Made by a program: the position numbers and the translations under genes. Under the pieces are notes generated by a model, which was given only the letters and a program-made list of their open reading frames with translations, had not been told where the DNA came from and ran no database searches. A stretch of DNA of 64,000 nt from Candidatus Melainabacteria bacterium (GTDB lineage Bacteria > Cyanobacteriota > Vampirovibrionia > Obscuribacterales > Obscuribacteraceae): the NCBI GenBank assembly GCA_003242885.1, contig QKMZ01000006.1, positions 868,001 to 932,000 on the forward strand, read 5' to 3'. This document shows positions 1 to 8,224 of the stretch, one piece after another (within the stretch, counting starts at the first letter, position 1; each line of letters begins with the position of its first letter).

Positions 1-1
1 C

Positions 2-1207
2 TGGACTCCAGATGGCGAAGAAGCAGAGCGCACTTGCAACGACGAACCGTTTGCCGGTCTTGCTTTCAAAGTGATGACCGATCCTTTCGTAGGCAAACTG
101 ACTTTCGTCCGCGTATACAGCGGCACTCTGGCTGCAGGCTCTTACGTGCAAAACACGACCAAGGGCAAGAAAGAGCGCATCTCGCGTCTTATCCAGTTGC
201 AAGCTGACCAACGTACTGACGTTCAATCGGCAAGCGCAGGCGACATCGTTGCTGTAGTCGGTCTCAAAGACACGACCACTGGCGATACTCTTGCAGTTGA
301 TACTCATCCGATCATTCTTGAATCGATGAAGTTCCCAGAGCCGGTAATTTCGGTTGCTATCGAGCCGAAGACCAAGCAAGACTCCGACAAGTTGGGCAAT
401 TCACTTGCTCGTCTTGCCGAAGAAGATCCGACTTTCAAGGTCAAAGTCGACCACGAAACCGGTCAAACAATCATCGCTGGTATGGGCGAATTGCACTTGG
501 AAATCATCGTCGACAGATTGTTGCGTGAATTCAAAGTGGAAGCCAATGTTGGTAAGCCGCAAGTTGCTTACCGTGAAACCATTCGCAATCATGTCAAGCA
601 AGAAGGCAAATTCGTTCGTCAATCTGGCGGTCGTGGTCAATACGGTCACGTCGTTATCGAGCTCGATCCGTTGCCGGCAGGTACTGGTTTCGAGTTCGTC
701 AACAAGATTGTCGGTGGTGTCATTCCGAAGGAATACATTCCTGCGGTGGAAAACGGCATCAGAGAAGCTCTCGCTGGTGGTGTGTTGGCTGGCTACCCGG
801 TCATTGACTTCAGAGCGACGCTCGTATTCGGTTCGTACCACGAAGTTGACTCGTCTGAAATGGCGTTCAAAATCGCTGGTTCGATGGCCTTCAAAGAGGG
901 CTTCATGAAGGGCAAACCGGTTCTGCTGGAGCCTGTAATGAAAGTCGAAGTGGAAGTGCCGGAAGAATACATGGGCGATGTCATCGGCGACATATCCGGT
1001 CGTCGTGGCAGAGTCGAAGGTATGGACACCCTCGATAAGCTCTCCAAAGTGAAAGCAGTCGTACCGCTGTCTGAAATGTTCGGTTATGCAACAGACATCC
1101 GTAACAAGACACGTGGTCAAGGCACCTTCACTATGGAATTTGCTCACTACGATGAAGTTCCACATAGCATCTCGGACGGCATCGTTACGGCAAAATCCGC
1201 TAAGTAA
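2..1207 (+). CDS. fusA: Elongation factor G, C-terminal part (5' end outside window)
   Basis: EF-G is the GTPase that drives ribosomal translocation in the cytoplasm. The frame is open from base 2, so the gene starts upstream; about 401 residues remain (the G domain is missing, domains II-V are present). Diagnostic EF-G motifs are visible: [16 protein letters not shown] at the start of domain [11 protein letters not shown] in domain III (about residue 160), GRGQYGHV in domain IV, and GRRGRVEGM followed by [14 protein letters not shown] in domain V. It ends in TAA and is followed by a palindromic repeat and a strong terminator. In bacteria fusA usually lies in a str operon with tufA and ribosomal protein genes, but no such gene follows here, so it is the last gene of its unit. 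Confidence 0.97.
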   Translation, partial: WTPDGEEAERTCNDEPFAGLAFKVMTDPFVGKLTFVRVYSGTLAAGSYVQNTTKGKKERISRLIQLQADQRTDVQSASAGDIVAVVGLKDTTTGDTLAVDTHPIILESMKFPEPVISVAIEPKTKQDSDKLGNSLARLAEEDPTFKVKVDHETGQTIIAGMGELHLEIIVDRLLREFKVEANVGKPQVAYRETIRNHVKQEGKFVRQSGGRGQYGHVVIELDPLPAGTGFEFVNKIVGGVIPKEYIPAVENGIREALAGGVLAGYPVIDFRATLVFGSYHEVDSSEMAFKIAGSMAFKEGFMKGKPVLLEPVMKVEVEVPEEYMGDVIGDISGRRGRVEGMDTLDKLSKVKAVVPLSEMFGYATDIRNKTRGQGTFTMEFAHYDEVPHSISDGIVTAKSAK

Positions 1208-1220
1208 GTAGGATGACCCT

Positions 1221-1250
1221 AGAAGGTAAACCGATAACAGTTTAACTTCC
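1221..1250. repeat. Dispersed palindromic hairpin element, copy 1 (degenerate)
   Basis: A 30-bp inverted repeat with 13-nt arms around the loop ATAA; about 10 of 13 positions pair. It lies 13 bp after the fusA stop and before the real terminator. It belongs to the family also found at 7653-7686, 11454-11497 and 24178-24207, whose consensus is AGAAGGTTAACCG, a 4-nt loop, then the reverse complement. This copy carries GTAAAC on the left and GTTTAAC on the right, so pairing is largely kept although the sequence has drifted. Confidence 0.7.
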
Positions 1251-1261
1251 AAGCAATTATC

Positions 1262-1297
1262 AAGGCGGCCGGTAAAATCGGCTGCCTTTTGCTTTAT
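1262..1297 (+). terminator. Rho-independent terminator of fusA
   Basis: AAGGCGGCCG (1262-1271) pairs with CGGCTGCCTT (1279-1288) in a 10-bp stem with one G-T wobble and a 7-nt loop. It runs into a T-rich tract. It lies 55 bp after the fusA stop codon. Confidence 0.85.
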
Positions 1298-1430
1298 AGG
1301 AATTGATCTTGATTTCTTGATGCCTGCTTGAACTGGCAGCGCTTTTCAATGGTATAAAATTTCCTCCAGGACCGAGCGAGCTGGTCCACCTTGGCATCGC
1401 CAATTAGCCGTTGTTTCTCAGGAGTTTTCG

Positions 1431-1841
1431 ATGAAGTATCTGCACGGTGGTTACATCTTGTTCTGTGACCAGGCCGAACATGCAGACAATGGACGGGTGA
1501 ACGCCCAGGGGCTCTTTGACGTCTTTGTCGGTGAGTTGCCGCTAAAAATGGATTGCCAGATGGTAATCGGCTTTGGCACGCCGTTTGAAAGAAGGCAGTA
1601 CAAGGGTCTGGTTGTGATCGAGAATCCGGAAGGCCATGAAATTTTCCGCAAAGAGTTTCAAGCCAATGATCCCAATGACATTTATAAAGGGCACTACATC
1701 GTCACGCCCGAAGTGACCATCGACAAAGAAGGCATGTGGACTGCCAAGTGCGTTTTACGAAACTATAAAGACGAAACTATGTGGGATGTTTCCAGGCAGT
1801 TCTGGTCAATGGTTGAAGGCTCTGCGCCTCCCGATCCATAG
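1431..1841 (+). CDS. Small hypothetical protein, DUF6941-like
   Basis: 136 residues with no signal peptide or membrane segment. The start ATG has an AGGAG ribosome-binding site about 7 nt upstream (TCAGGAGTTTTCG). The N-terminus (YILFCDQAEH, then NGRVNAQGLFDVF) and the predicted all-beta character resemble the DUF6941 family (small proteins beginning with a 'leCDdv...GkLsliGvfd' type strand), but this is from memory and weak. The function is unknown. It stands alone between the fusA terminator and a convergent minus-strand operon. Confidence 0.75.
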   Translation: MKYLHGGYILFCDQAEHADNGRVNAQGLFDVFVGELPLKMDCQMVIGFGTPFERRQYKGLVVIENPEGHEIFRKEFQANDPNDIYKGHYIVTPEVTIDKEGMWTAKCVLRNYKDETMWDVSRQFWSMVEGSAPPDP

Positions 1842-1961
1842 ATTACGAGTTCTCGACTGCGTTGTAGCCTTGATCCGGACTTAGAGCTTGCTCAAGCTTT
1901 AGTCATTGCTCGATTCAGTCATAGCTGAAGTACAGTCAGGACCTCAAGATTCAGTAATAGC

Positions 1962-3188
1962 TCAGGCTAGAAGGACCGGCAAAGTTTCGAATCGCTTGCC
2001 TAATACATCAACGCTGTCTGCCCCCAACCAACTTTCCAAAACGGTGGCGTATACGGTGCGAAAGTCTACTGTGTGTTTTAGATCGCCTGCATCGAGACTG
2101 GTCAAACTGGGCGCTTCTCCGTAGATTCCGCCTTTGACTGACGAACCTACTAAGAAGAGTGGTTCCGCAGTGCCGTGATCAGTTCCTTTGCCATTATTTT
2201 CCTGAACTCTTCTACCGAATTCGGAAAATACGAGAGTCAAAACATTGTCTTCCAAACCATGGTCTTTCAGATCGCTCTGAAACGCAAGAAGAGTATCGGA
2301 CAGTTGTTTCAGCAGCCCGGCCTGTGCTCTTTGTTGATTGGCGTGCGTGTCGAAACCGTCCAAACTGACAGTAAAAATAGGAGCGCTGACTCCACCAGTA
2401 ATCATCTGAGAGATGAATTTCAGTCCATCGCCTAACTTTCCATTCGGATATTTGATGTTGCTCTTGTAGTTTTTCACGATTTTGAGCAGGCTGTCCGAGG
2501 CTTGATCCGCTTCCAATCCGGCTCTTCTTAGCATCTCGGCATGCGGTCGTTTGCTCTCGAAACTTTCATAGATGTTTTTGAACGCTTCAATTTGATGGTC
2601 TCGATCCTTTCTAAAGTGTGGATCGCTCTTGAAGCGAAACTCGTAAATGTTATTGACTGAAGGAACAACTATTTTTTTCGCGTAGAGTGTTTTGGGCAGC
2701 ATCGGGTCCACATTTATTGCCGGCAATGCAATGTTGTTTTGGCCTGAGTATGCAAGGTCAAGATAGCGTCCTAGCCATCCCGTATCGCCGATTTTTTCCG
2801 GCTGGGCCGTTTGCCAAATTTCAATGGAGCGAAAATGTGAACGATTGGGACTGCCGTAGCCTGCGCCTTCAATTATGGCCAGTTTCCCGTCACTGAAAAG
2901 CTCACGCATGCCTGTCATTGAAGGATGCAAACCAATTTGATCATTGAGTCTCAAAACATCTTTTTGTGAAATTGCTATCTGCGGACGGGCGTCGTAGTAG
3001 GCGCCTTGCCCGTACGGAACAACCGTGTTCAAGCCATCATTGCCACCACTCAGCTGTATCAGGACGAGCTGCTTTTGACCTTTCCGGACTGATGCTTGGG
3101 CCTGTAGTTGGAAAATCTCCTCGGCAGAGAGCATCAAACCAAGCATGCCGAGTCCACCCTGGATAAACTTTCTTCTTGATAGAGTCAT
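1962..3188 (-). CDS. DUF1501 family exported protein (Tat substrate)
   Basis: 408 residues. The N-terminus is a twin-arginine signal (SRRKFIQGG, then a hydrophobic segment LGMLGLMLSA), so the folded protein is probably exported by Tat. The body matches DUF1501: QLSGGNDGLNTVVPYG near residue 45, an NRSHF segment near 115, and GTDHGTAEPLFLVG near 340; the family is related to the alkaline phosphatase/sulfatase fold. It is last in a four-gene minus-strand unit, 9 bp after the DUF1800 gene. DUF1800 and DUF1501 genes are commonly paired in bacteria; the pair's biochemical role is not established. Confidence 0.9.
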   Translation of the reverse strand: MTLSRRKFIQGGLGMLGLMLSAEEIFQLQAQASVRKGQKQLVLIQLSGGNDGLNTVVPYGQGAYYDARPQIAISQKDVLRLNDQIGLHPSMTGMRELFSDGKLAIIEGAGYGSPNRSHFRSIEIWQTAQPEKIGDTGWLGRYLDLAYSGQNNIALPAINVDPMLPKTLYAKKIVVPSVNNIYEFRFKSDPHFRKDRDHQIEAFKNIYESFESKRPHAEMLRRAGLEADQASDSLLKIVKNYKSNIKYPNGKLGDGLKFISQMITGGVSAPIFTVSLDGFDTHANQQRAQAGLLKQLSDTLLAFQSDLKDHGLEDNVLTLVFSEFGRRVQENNGKGTDHGTAEPLFLVGSSVKGGIYGEAPSLTSLDAGDLKHTVDFRTVYATVLESWLGADSVDVLGKRFETLPVLLA

Positions 3189-3197
3189 GGAATTACC

Positions 3198-4559
3198 TCA
3201 AGTCAGTTGATAGGTGGGCAGGGTCATAATTAAGTGGACTAACCCTCTAAGTTTGGCATCGAGTGTACGGTCGTCTTCAATCATACTCACCTTTTTGCCG
3301 TCAAGATCGCTGGAGACATATTCAACAAGTCTCTGGCGAGTCTGTTTCGGAACATCTCCGTCGACCAGTAGCTCGACGAAGTAATTGACCATTTCAAGCG
3401 CATTAGTCAAACCGAATCTATGCACCAACTGCGTGGGAGTGTTTGTTTTCAGCAGTTCGTCAAAACGGGTCGTCGTTATGCGTGCAGTGAAGTTGAAGCG
3501 CTCCATCATGGTGTCACTGGAAATCCAGGACTCTCCGCCATCCCAGCCCTTAACCGAAGGAGGATGAAAGAGATCTTGCCCCATTGCACCCATTAGTTGT
3601 GGCAGATCGTTATCGAGGCTTTCAAGTTGCAGTGTTTTTATCGAACCAACAACCAATTCTGCAGGGCTTTTGATCTTGGCATGAAAGGCTCGCTCGCTCT
3701 GAAATGTTTTGTCTTCAAAAATAGATCGAAGCATTGCTGTCAGCGAATAATTGTTATCTCTAAATGATGATGAAACTCGATCTACATACGACTTGTCCGG
3801 GTTATCGTATGCAAAGAACGTGATTAACTTGCGTGCGAGAAATTTGCTCGTTTCTGGTCTTTTCACAAGTATTGATACGATGTCCTCTCCGTTCAAATTT
3901 CCGCTGACAGAAAGCACGGTTTTCTTGCTGAAATCGTGCTGACCTTTATTGAAATAGAATCCGTCCGGTTTTGTTTGCCAGCCTGTAAAAGCTCGTGCTG
4001 CTTCTTTTATGTCTTTCTCTGTATAGTTGCCTATGCCGACAGTAAACAACTCCATTACTTCGCGAGCAAAATTTTCGTTTGGTTTGCCTTTGCGATTCTG
4101 CTGATTGTCCAGCCAAATTATCATAGCCGGATCTTTCGCCATTCCTACCAGTAAGTCGTGGAAATTGCCGAGCGCATACTTTCGCATTAGCATGTTCTGA
4201 ACATACATTGCATGCGGGTTTCGCACTTTTCTATCGGATGTTGCGAAATGACCATGCAGGAAAAGAGTCATTTTTTCTTCGAGTGGTCGTCTCGAATAGA
4301 TCATGCGATAGAGCCACCAGCGGCGCAAATCATTTGGATTGGTAAAATCGAAAGACTGTTCTTTGATCGCCTTTTCCAGAAGTGAGTTGTCGACCTGTTT
4401 TGGATTGAGCAATTCGTTTAGTGCGCCATCATACCCAAGAGATTTGTAATACTTTAATTCCTTGGGCGTGTAGCCGAAGCCCGCTCTGCGCAAAAGTTGG
4501 GCAATCCAGATCGATTCTTTTTTCGATTGCGGCCTTATTGGCGCGCGAGTATTCGACAC
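3198..4559 (-). CDS. DUF1800 family protein
   Basis: 453 residues. Family landmarks are visible: LLRRAGFGYTPKEL at the N-terminus, the RRPLEEKMTLFLHGHFATS segment near residue 93, NENFAREVMELFTVGIGNYTE near 160, AARAFTGW near 187, and LGQDLFHPPSVKGWDGG near 330 (with M-G-Q). It lacks an obvious classical signal peptide. Its partner is the Tat-exported DUF1501 protein encoded 9 bp downstream. It sits 31 bp after the Spy-like gene and is probably co-transcribed with it and with the CHASE2 gene. Family function is unknown; a cell-envelope role is only an inference from the partner's export signal. Confidence 0.9.
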   Translation of the reverse strand: MSNTRAPIRPQSKKESIWIAQLLRRAGFGYTPKELKYYKSLGYDGALNELLNPKQVDNSLLEKAIKEQSFDFTNPNDLRRWWLYRMIYSRRPLEEKMTLFLHGHFATSDRKVRNPHAMYVQNMLMRKYALGNFHDLLVGMAKDPAMIIWLDNQQNRKGKPNENFAREVMELFTVGIGNYTEKDIKEAARAFTGWQTKPDGFYFNKGQHDFSKKTVLSVSGNLNGEDIVSILVKRPETSKFLARKLITFFAYDNPDKSYVDRVSSSFRDNNYSLTAMLRSIFEDKTFQSERAFHAKIKSPAELVVGSIKTLQLESLDNDLPQLMGAMGQDLFHPPSVKGWDGGESWISSDTMMERFNFTARITTTRFDELLKTNTPTQLVHRFGLTNALEMVNYFVELLVDGDVPKQTRQRLVEYVSSDLDGKKVSMIEDDRTLDAKLRGLVHLIMTLPTYQLT

Positions 4560-4590
4560 TATAAATCTCGTTGTTGAATTGGAGCTAAAT

Positions 4591-5205
4591 TTATCTCTTT
4601 CCGCATTCTGTTTGCTGCATAAGGTCCTCAGGTAGTTGGCCGCTTTTGAGTTTATCCAGTTCTTCCAATTGAGCGGGGCTGAGTTTTGCCTGAATTTCCT
4701 CCCAGATTGATAGCCTTTTGCTTCTTAGTTTTTGCAACATATTGCGCGCTTTAAGCAGCAATTCAAATTCTTCAGATTTAGTCATCATATCCATTTGAGA
4801 CTCTTCTTTGCTCAGCATTTTTTCTATCAGTTTGGCCGGCATTTTCTTGCGCAGCTCATTGAACTCTTGATTCATGGGCGTCAGTTCGGCACGCCCTTTC
4901 TCGTAAGCTTTGACGACTGCTTCACGCTGTTTTCCTTTTAGCGAACCGATCAGTCTTACCTGGTCTAAATCGGGCGTTCCCGCCTGTATAAATGTGCGTA
5001 TCTCGTCTGCCGGCCTGGAATTCATTTTGTATTTCGGCAACGCTTCAGAAGCATTTGCAGGACCTGAGAAAATGGTTTCTTCTGCGTCTAGTGGATTGAA
5101 TTTCTGGTTCGCATGCGCCGATTTCTCAAGCGCAAAGCAGGCGGTCTGTGTTGCGAAAAATAGACTGACAGTAATCAATGCGGCTTGACTGATTTGGTTT
5201 GTCAT
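4591..5205 (-). CDS. Exported Spy/CpxP-like periplasmic protein
   Basis: 204 residues. An N-terminal signal peptide is seen (hydrophobic ALITVSLFFATQTACFA, probable cleavage near residue 25). The rest is helical and charged. The C-terminal motif LSPAQLEELDKL resembles the LTxxQ motif of Spy/CpxP-type periplasmic chaperones and metal sensors, preceded by helices rich in Met, Lys and Glu. It begins 5 bp after the stop of the CHASE2 protein, so translation is likely coupled. Homology to Spy is suggestive, not secure. Confidence 0.8.
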   Translation of the reverse strand: MTNQISQAALITVSLFFATQTACFALEKSAHANQKFNPLDAEETIFSGPANASEALPKYKMNSRPADEIRTFIQAGTPDLDQVRLIGSLKGKQREAVVKAYEKGRAELTPMNQEFNELRKKMPAKLIEKMLSKEESQMDMMTKSEEFELLLKARNMLQKLRSKRLSIWEEIQAKLSPAQLEELDKLKSGQLPEDLMQQTECGKR

Positions 5206-5210
5206 CGCGT

Positions 5211-7505
5211 CTAGCCTTGCTGTCGATTGCCTGAAGGTACGGCTTCTCCGGAGTCGTTAAGTAGCTCACGACAGCGTTTTAGCATAATACTTGTCGGCAG
5301 ATCTGAAGGCACCATTTTCAATATGGTTGAGAATAACTGCTCCGCTTCTTTGATGTCGCCTTCGTCGAAACTTTGCCTGGCGTTTCTGTAGATTGCTATA
5401 GCTTCTTCCATAGCTGCAGGCAATGACCCTCGCGTGGTCAGCAGCTCATAGAGCGCTTGTTTATCGCTCGAGCCATTCAGGAAGATGCTGTCGATTTGTC
5501 TGACTTCCAGAGTATCTTCGACGAGGTGTGCTGTTCCGGAACCTAAGATAAAACTGGTTCCGTAAGTGTTGTTTAGTGCTTCTAAAGCCAGCGCCTGTTC
5601 CACCGGGTCGCCCATGACGCTGTATTGTGCGAACTGAGTATCTCGGGAACCAGCATCGATGGTTCCGCAAAAGGCATCGCCGGTTTCGATACCGCACGAT
5701 GACCGCAAAGCAAGGGAGGCTAGATCGTCTGTTTGCGTTTCGCAGTAATTGTTTATTTTGTCTTTGATTGATAGCGCACATTGCGCAGCTTGCCTAGCCT
5801 GCTCACTGCCAGCCAGGGGCAATGGTGCGCCCCAGAAAGCAATTACTCCGTAAGAGGCAATTCTGTCGACTATGCCTCGATGTTCAAAAACCTCGTTCAC
5901 CATAATTCCAAGGCAATCGTTGAAGATTTGAAATATCCTGTCCGGTGGAAGTGGATCGACCTGATCCATGAAGTCGCGCACGCGGCAGACCATAACGGTT
6001 ACTTGACAGCGCTTTCCATCCAGTCCAAGTTCGGCTAACTGGGCTCTGTCTATCTGGTGAGCAATGTGTTTTGCAGTCATAGAGCGAAATAGTCGCGTGT
6101 GCCTGCGCCGTTCCCTAAAGAAATAGAAGTTTTGATCGGCAAGAACCAGCAGCCAACACGGAATAACAACTGCTGCTACGGGCACTACAGTTGGTATCAC
6201 TTGCCCGAAGTTGAGAAAGAGGAAAAAAGAAATTGCAAACCAACCCAGAGAAATTCCGGCAATCGAAAGGAAGCTTCCCAGCGGTCGACCTACAAGTAAT
6301 CCAAGTATTTGTCCACAGGCGAGAGCAGCTATAACAACTGCGATGATTATTTTCCAACGTGAATTAGGAGGCAGGCATTTGCCGCTAATCAGGTTTGAAA
6401 CGATATTGGCCTGAATTTCAATAGCCGGCATGCGATTATCAAATTCGGATACGGGTGTAGCAAAACTTGATTCATAAATGGGTGCTTGTCGCGGCTGGCT
6501 ACTGCCTGTGTCCATAAAGCTGCTTTCACCAAAGCCGATCAAAACGACTTTGTGTAGAAAGGGGCTGTTGGTTGTACCGCTCGAAGTATCATTTGTTTTT
6601 GCGATAGTGGCTGATGATTGAAAATGTTTTTGCCAATCAAGAGCGCGCCATAATGGAATTGTAGTAAAACTGCCTTTGCCGCCTGCATAGTTGATACGGA
6701 ATTCTGCAGGAAAAATTTTGTCTTTGAGAAAAACACGGTCGTGCCCTTGATCGACCATCGATCTTGCACCCAGAAATTTTTCAGCCACTCTTAGCGCAAA
6801 TGATTTGTAGAAAGCTGTTGAATGACCGAATTTTTCAAAAACCAAAGAGGCTTTTCTAACTAGCCCATCTCTGTCTACAGGGATGTACGCGTTGCCTAAG
6901 CAGGCTCCATCAGCGCCCAACGCCACGATGAAAGGTTCGTAGGGCGCGTGCACTCGCGGCTTCGATTTATTCCCGGTGCCAACCTCCAACGTATCGACAT
7001 TTGTAGAGACGACAATGTTTTTCACTCTTTTGAAGACGTCGCGCAGAATCTCATCTTCTTTATCAATCTCTTGCCTTTCCGCATCGATTAGACGATTTGA
7101 TTCGCCAGCGGCTTCTTCCAAATCGACATCGAAACCAATTACCTCAGCGCCACCTTTGGCGAGTTGATCGATGACACGTGCAAATAAAGTTCGATTCCAT
7201 GGCTGTTTAGAATTCAGCCCCAAGCGTCTGGCGGATTCAGGGTCCAGCGTAACTAGAACGACCGAGTTTGTTTCTTGTGTGCGCTTCTCTTTATAGGACT
7301 CGAGACCGTCTCTGAAGCGAATAAAGTGATCGGTCACTGAATTTTCGAGTGCTATTAGCGAATCTGAAAGAAAAGGGACGTTGAAGAATTCGATTGATAG
7401 AACCGCAACTCCCACAAGAAAACAGACAGCCAGCGCGCGCCAAGAGAGGTCCTTCGACGAAACGCCGACAACTTTCGACATCTTTTTTGCCAAACCATCT
7501 TTCAT
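5211..7505 (-). CDS. CHASE2-domain membrane protein with a degenerate adenylate/guanylate cyclase domain
   Basis: 764 residues. Layout: TM segment about 24-44; extracytoplasmic CHASE2 sensor about 60-370 (VTLDPESARRLG near 85, GGAEVIGFDVDLEE near 118); three TM helices about 384-456; class III cyclase homology domain about 500-680; a TPR-like tail to 764. CHASE2 plus cyclase is a known bacterial sensor architecture that makes cAMP or cGMP. Here the catalytic residues look lost. The first metal Asp is Arg508, the second metal Asp is Tyr552, the purine-contact Lys is Arg548, and the transition-state Asn and Arg are Glu636 and Ala640. The fold motifs (AFWGAP, YSVMGDPV) remain. It is first in a four-gene unit, so it may sense or scaffold without catalysis. 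Confidence 0.9.
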   Translation of the reverse strand: MKDGLAKKMSKVVGVSSKDLSWRALAVCFLVGVAVLSIEFFNVPFLSDSLIALENSVTDHFIRFRDGLESYKEKRTQETNSVVLVTLDPESARRLGLNSKQPWNRTLFARVIDQLAKGGAEVIGFDVDLEEAAGESNRLIDAERQEIDKEDEILRDVFKRVKNIVVSTNVDTLEVGTGNKSKPRVHAPYEPFIVALGADGACLGNAYIPVDRDGLVRKASLVFEKFGHSTAFYKSFALRVAEKFLGARSMVDQGHDRVFLKDKIFPAEFRINYAGGKGSFTTIPLWRALDWQKHFQSSATIAKTNDTSSGTTNSPFLHKVVLIGFGESSFMDTGSSQPRQAPIYESSFATPVSEFDNRMPAIEIQANIVSNLISGKCLPPNSRWKIIIAVVIAALACGQILGLLVGRPLGSFLSIAGISLGWFAISFFLFLNFGQVIPTVVPVAAVVIPCWLLVLADQNFYFFRERRRHTRLFRSMTAKHIAHQIDRAQLAELGLDGKRCQVTVMVCRVRDFMDQVDPLPPDRIFQIFNDCLGIMVNEVFEHRGIVDRIASYGVIAFWGAPLPLAGSEQARQAAQCALSIKDKINNYCETQTDDLASLALRSSCGIETGDAFCGTIDAGSRDTQFAQYSVMGDPVEQALALEALNNTYGTSFILGSGTAHLVEDTLEVRQIDSIFLNGSSDKQALYELLTTRGSLPAAMEEAIAIYRNARQSFDEGDIKEAEQLFSTILKMVPSDLPTSIMLKRCRELLNDSGEAVPSGNRQQG

Positions 7506-7652
7506 CTGGAACCTGCCAGAAGATATCAGCGGGAGGCCTTTCCCGGGTAATTGGACATATTCCCTGTTTTGAAGCCAATTAAGTAACCAAGTAATTAACT
7601 GATAGCCATGGCTGTCAAGCGAAAATTGGCCATTGAACGCTCGGACAAGGCT

Positions 7653-7686
7653 GTAGAAGTTAAACCGTTAACGCTTTAACTTCTAC
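7653..7686. repeat. Dispersed palindromic hairpin element, copy 2
   Basis: A 34-bp inverted repeat: GTAGAAGTTAAACCG, loop TTAA, then CGCTTTAACTTCTAC. Fourteen of 15 arm positions pair. Relative to copies 3 and 4 the arm changed from GGTTAACC to GTTAAAC, and the opposite arm changed to match, which preserves the stem. It lies between the 3' end of tRNA-Val (minus strand) and the start of the CHASE2 gene. Confidence 0.8.
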
Positions 7687-7790
7687 AATCTCGTGTTCTT
7701 GACAATCATAAAAGCACCGAAAGGAAAAGCCGGCAGACCTTCAGGCGGTGTCCGATAAATGCGCAGTGGCTGTATTTAGGTAGTAAAAAA

Positions 7791-7863
7791 TGGACAGTAC
7801 TGGATTCGAACCAGTGACCCCCACTATGTCAAAGTGGTGCGCTACCAACTGCGCCAACTGTCC
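7791..7863 (-). tRNA. tRNA-Val (anticodon GAC)
   Basis: A full cloverleaf reads on the minus strand: acceptor GGACAGT/ACTGTCC with discriminator A, D-stem GCGC/GCGC with loop AGTTGGTA, anticodon stem CCACT/AGTGG with loop TTGACAT (anticodon GAC), and T-stem ACTGG/CCAGT with loop TTCGAAT. Length is 73 nt. CCA is not encoded: the discriminator is followed directly by a run of six T, which may serve in termination. Confidence 0.96.
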
Positions 7864-7885
7864 ACGGTAAAACCTTGGAAGAGAC

Positions 7886-7914
7886 ATTCTATCGTGCTCG
7901 GTGCCAGAGGTAAA
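7886..7914 (-). promoter_or_regulatory. Probable sigma-70 promoter of tRNA-Val
   Basis: On the minus strand TTTACC (7909-7914) is separated by 17 nt from TAGAAT (7886-7891), which lies 22 nt before the mature tRNA 5' end. Matches to TTGACA and TATAAT are 4/6 and 5/6. Confidence 0.55.
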
Positions 7915-7990
7915 CCGCTGCCGTTACGCTTAGACACTTGATACAGATTACAGACAGACCGCTGCAATCCAGGGTTTTCTTGATTTAAAT

Positions 7991-8064
7991 TGGAGGCGGC
8001 ACCCAGATTTGAACTGGGGGTGAAGGTTTTGCAGACCCTTGCCTTACCACTTGGCTATGCCGCC
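7991..8064 (-). tRNA. tRNA-Cys (anticodon GCA)
   Basis: A cloverleaf reads on the minus strand: acceptor GGCGGCA/TGCCGCC, D-arm GCC/GGC with AAGTGGTAA, anticodon loop CTGCAAA (anticodon GCA) on the stem AGGGT/ACCTT with one wobble, T-arm CCCAG/CTGGG with loop TTCAAAT, and discriminator T. The CCA end is encoded (7991-7993), unlike in the neighbouring tRNA-Val. Confidence 0.96.
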
Positions 8065-8081
8065 GCAACCAGTAAAAGCTT

Positions 8082-8111
8082 ATCGTAGACGGTCTGTTTC
8101 CAGCTTGTCAA
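8082..8111 (-). promoter_or_regulatory. Probable sigma-70 promoter of tRNA-Cys
   Basis: On the minus strand a perfect TTGACA (8106-8111) is followed after 18 nt by TACGAT (8082-8087, 4/6 to TATAAT), 17 nt before the mature 5' end of tRNA-Cys. Confidence 0.55.
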
Positions 8112-8224
8112 AAAAGGCCAAACTTTTCCAAAGTTTGTAAGCGGGAATGAAGCCTGTATCATACAACTTGGCTGAATGCTGTTTCGAACGGCAGCGGCTT
8201 CTTTTGCGCTGAAGGAGAATCGGC

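Noticed and set aside
401-1252. 283-codon open frame antisense to fusA
   Set aside because: It is a codon-bias shadow of a well-supported EF-G gene, with no ribosome-binding site or family resemblance.
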